64,000 bases of DNA from Bacteroidota bacterium. GTDB taxonomy: Bacteria; Bacteroidota; Bacteroidia; Bacteroidales; JAAUTT01. A program made the position numbers and the translations under genes. Below the pieces are notes generated by a model, which saw nothing but the letters and a program-made list of their open reading frames with translations, ran no database searches and was not told the DNA's origin. The DNA lies in contig JAUZOO010000003.1 in NCBI GenBank assembly GCA_030706405.1, positions 372,001 to 436,000 of the forward strand, in the 5' to 3' direction. Shown in pieces: positions 62,397 to 64,000 of this stretch. Position 1 is the stretch's first letter; every line of letters starts with the position of its first letter.

Positions 62397-63526
62397 TTAT
62401 GTTGATTTGTATTAATTGGAGATCTTAAATATAAAGGAATATTCACAAATGGTGAAATTATATCAAAAAAAACTGACTGAAAAAGCAAACTTTTTTCGTT
62501 CAGTTTTCCCATCGCCGAATTAAAAACCAGTAACTGAATAATCAACCGAAAGGCGAACACTGCCGTTCCAATTATCCATGTTTTAGGATTTACAACCACC
62601 AATACTGTTCCTAATAAAAAGAATACACGGCTAAAGGATTCCAATCTCAATAAAAATTTAACTCCAAACTTATAGTTCTTAACCGTCGAAAAATAGAGCT
62701 TCTTATATATTTTCCATTGATGATAGTTCAATGGAACCGCACGGGTGTGCGATTTATGCGAAAACTCTACCCTTGTGTTCCGTTTGATAGCAACCTCGCT
62801 CACAAAAAGATTATCATCGCCCGGAAGAATTTGGGCATGACTGGCAAACCCTTTATTGCGTAAAAAAAGTGACTTCCGATAACTCAGGTTGCGACCAACC
62901 CCCATGAATGGCAATCCGATCAAAGCAAAGCTAAAATATTGTATAGCTGTAAAAAACGCATCAAACCGGATAAATTTATTTACGAGTCCCTTCTTTTTCT
63001 CGAAACCGCCATACCCCAAAATCACTTCGTTAGGATTAACAAAGTTGCGCTGCATTGTTGCCAACCAGTGTTTATCGGCTGGTTTACAATTAGGATCGGT
63101 AAGTAGCAACCATTCATTCTTAGCTGCTTTAATTCCAATGGTCAGGGCAAGTTTCTTTCCATGGGTAAACTTTTCATCTTGTTTTATCTGGGTACTCCGT
63201 AAATTTGAATATTGGTCGCGAAACTTTTCGAGAACATCTTCGGTATCATCGTCTGAACAGTCATTTACTACAATTACCTCATAATTTGGATAATCCTGTT
63301 CAAGAAACAACGGTAAGTTAGCTGTCAAATATTCGGCATCATTCCGGGCGCACAAAATTATCGACACCGGCTGATGAGTATCTGAATAATGATAGTTCCG
63401 TTCCTTAAACAAAGGTACCCGAATAAATATAAACAAATAATAACCTATCTGAATAAGAAAAACAAACGCTAAAAAGCTCAATGTAATTAACTCGTATGGT
63501 CCAAAACCGGTAAAAAAATATTCCAC
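62387..63526 (-). CDS. Membrane-anchored family 2 glycosyltransferase
   Basis: 379 residues from a GTG at 63526 (reading MEYFFTGFGPYELITLSFLA); a TTG at 63592 is the alternative, with 22 extra residues. One N-terminal span (ELITLSFLAFVFLIQIGYYL) precedes a GT-A fold: PVSIILCARNDAEYLTANLP, VIVVNDCSDDDTEDV, the Asp-containing LLLTDPNCKPAD (in place of DxD) and LPGDDNLFVSEVA, which supplies the later acidic motif. Two or three more spans lie at the C-terminus (FFLLGTVLVVVNP, IIGTAVFAFRLIIQLL). It transfers a sugar at the cytoplasmic membrane; the acceptor is unknown. It overlaps the ECF sigma gene by 10 bases. Confidence 0.85.
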   Translation of the reverse strand: MEYFFTGFGPYELITLSFLAFVFLIQIGYYLFIFIRVPLFKERNYHYSDTHQPVSIILCARNDAEYLTANLPLFLEQDYPNYEVIVVNDCSDDDTEDVLEKFRDQYSNLRSTQIKQDEKFTHGKKLALTIGIKAAKNEWLLLTDPNCKPADKHWLATMQRNFVNPNEVILGYGGFEKKKGLVNKFIRFDAFFTAIQYFSFALIGLPFMGVGRNLSYRKSLFLRNKGFASHAQILPGDDNLFVSEVAIKRNTRVEFSHKSHTRAVPLNYHQWKIYKKLYFSTVKNYKFGVKFLLRLESFSRVFFLLGTVLVVVNPKTWIIGTAVFAFRLIIQLLVFNSAMGKLNEKSLLFQSVFFDIISPFVNIPLYLRSPINTNQHKWN

Positions 63527-63625
63527 GTTTATAATCGTTAAATGACACAGCAAGTTTATTAAAAAAAATCCTTTTCGAAAAAAGTTAGCCAATCAGGTTT
63601 GCCTGCAAATGTCGTTATTTAATTA

Positions 63626-63633
63626 TATCTTTG
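63626..63633 (+). promoter_or_regulatory. -7 promoter element of tgt
   Basis: TATCTTTG, a perfect TAnnTTTG, 21 bases before the GTG start at 63654. TTTG at 63598-63601 is a possible -33 element, though its 24-base spacing is long. Confidence 0.6.
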
Positions 63634-63653
63634 AGGCCAAATTTTTTAAATTA

Positions 63654-64000
63654 GTGAAATTCAATATTCTTTACAACGATAAAGAATCGAAGGCTCGCGT
63701 TGGCAAGATTCAAACCGATCACGGTATTATCGAAACTCCCATCTTTATGCCGGTGGGCACACTTGGCAGTGTTAAAGGCGTACATCAGCGCGAATTGGCT
63801 GACGATATCAACGCCCAGATTATACTTGGAAACACGTATCACCTATACTTGCGCCCCGGACTCGATATCCTGAAAAAAGCCGGAGGTTTGCACCGCTTTA
63901 TAAACTGGGATCGCCCCTTGCTTACCGATAGCGGCGGTTATCAGGTATTTTCTTTATCCGACAACCGGAAGCTTACCCGAGAAGGTGCTATTTTCAAATC
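63654..64000 (+). CDS. tgt: Queuine tRNA-ribosyltransferase, 5' part only
   Basis: The first ~115 codons from a GTG start, cut by the right edge. The sequence [77 protein letters not shown] and [14 protein letters not shown] is the N-terminal half of Tgt, with the substrate-binding Asp in DSGGYQVF. The enzyme swaps guanine-34 for a queuine precursor in four tRNAs. GTG is chosen because the family begins with MKF. It is divergent from the glycosyltransferase operon. Confidence 0.95.
   Translation, partial: MKFNILYNDKESKARVGKIQTDHGIIETPIFMPVGTLGSVKGVHQRELADDINAQIILGNTYHLYLRPGLDILKKAGGLHRFINWDRPLLTDSGGYQVFSLSDNRKLTREGAIFK

Overview
The window comes from a Bacteroidota chromosome, most likely a Bacteroidales-type organism outside the classic gut Bacteroides. 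Evidence: two SusC/SusD pairs, an ECF sigma/FecR pair, -7 promoter elements of the TAnnTTTG type, two proteins with C-terminal Por-type (T9SS) sorting domains, and a futalosine-pathway menaquinone enzyme (MqnE). The species cannot be fixed from sequence alone. No rRNA, tRNA, CRISPR array or intact transposase was recognised.

Region 1 (1-34403, all minus strand) is one large polysaccharide utilisation locus (PUL). Read in the direction of transcription it runs: ECF sigma factor, FecR anti-sigma, STN-SusC, SusD, a second SusC and SusD, a DUF1735 lipoprotein, a polytopic membrane protein with its partner lipoprotein (beta-propeller plus a CxxCH haem motif), a beta-helix protein, then GH2, GH154-type, two GH16, a GH43 resembling exo-beta-1,3-galactanases, GH88, GH27, a tandem GH43, GH127 and a GH43-like/GH51 protein cut by the window edge. 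This enzyme set fits type II arabinogalactan (arabinogalactan protein). GH16 and the galactanase-like GH43 would attack the beta-1,3-galactan backbone. GH2 would remove galactose. GH43, GH51, GH127 and GH27 would remove L-arabinose in furanose and possibly pyranose form. GH154 and GH88 would remove glucuronic acid and its unsaturated form. Two gene remnants, a 5' piece of a GH127 with its leader and a 3' piece of a GH43, show past duplication and decay.

Region 2 (34647-41885, minus) is a heavy-metal efflux operon: CusA-type RND pump, TolC-type outer membrane factor and CusB-type adaptor with a metal-binding N-terminus. A small HYC/CC/PP cysteine-rich protein lies upstream. A degenerate inverted repeat sits on the pump/TolC junction.

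Region 3 (42019-48955) holds a plus-strand pair made of a retropepsin-like aspartic protease and a lipoprotein with four AMPK-type glycogen-binding repeats, translationally coupled and of unknown role. It continues with a tRNA dihydrouridine synthase (minus), DNA topoisomerase III with a TTG start (plus), a NifX-like small protein and an unrecognised 102-residue protein.

Region 4 (48962-56159, minus) is a tight operon: PASTA protein, T9SS-sorted protein, RluA-family pseudouridine synthase, D-Ala-D-Ala ligase, MeaB GTPase and a TlpA-like thioredoxin lipoprotein, ending in a strong bidirectional terminator. Region 5 (56218-59502, minus) pairs a hybrid histidine kinase with an orphan periplasmic solute-binding protein. 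Region 6 (59635-64000) is housekeeping: mqnE, rpmH, and an operon of glycosyltransferase, ECF sigma factor and rsmG, with tgt divergent at the right edge.
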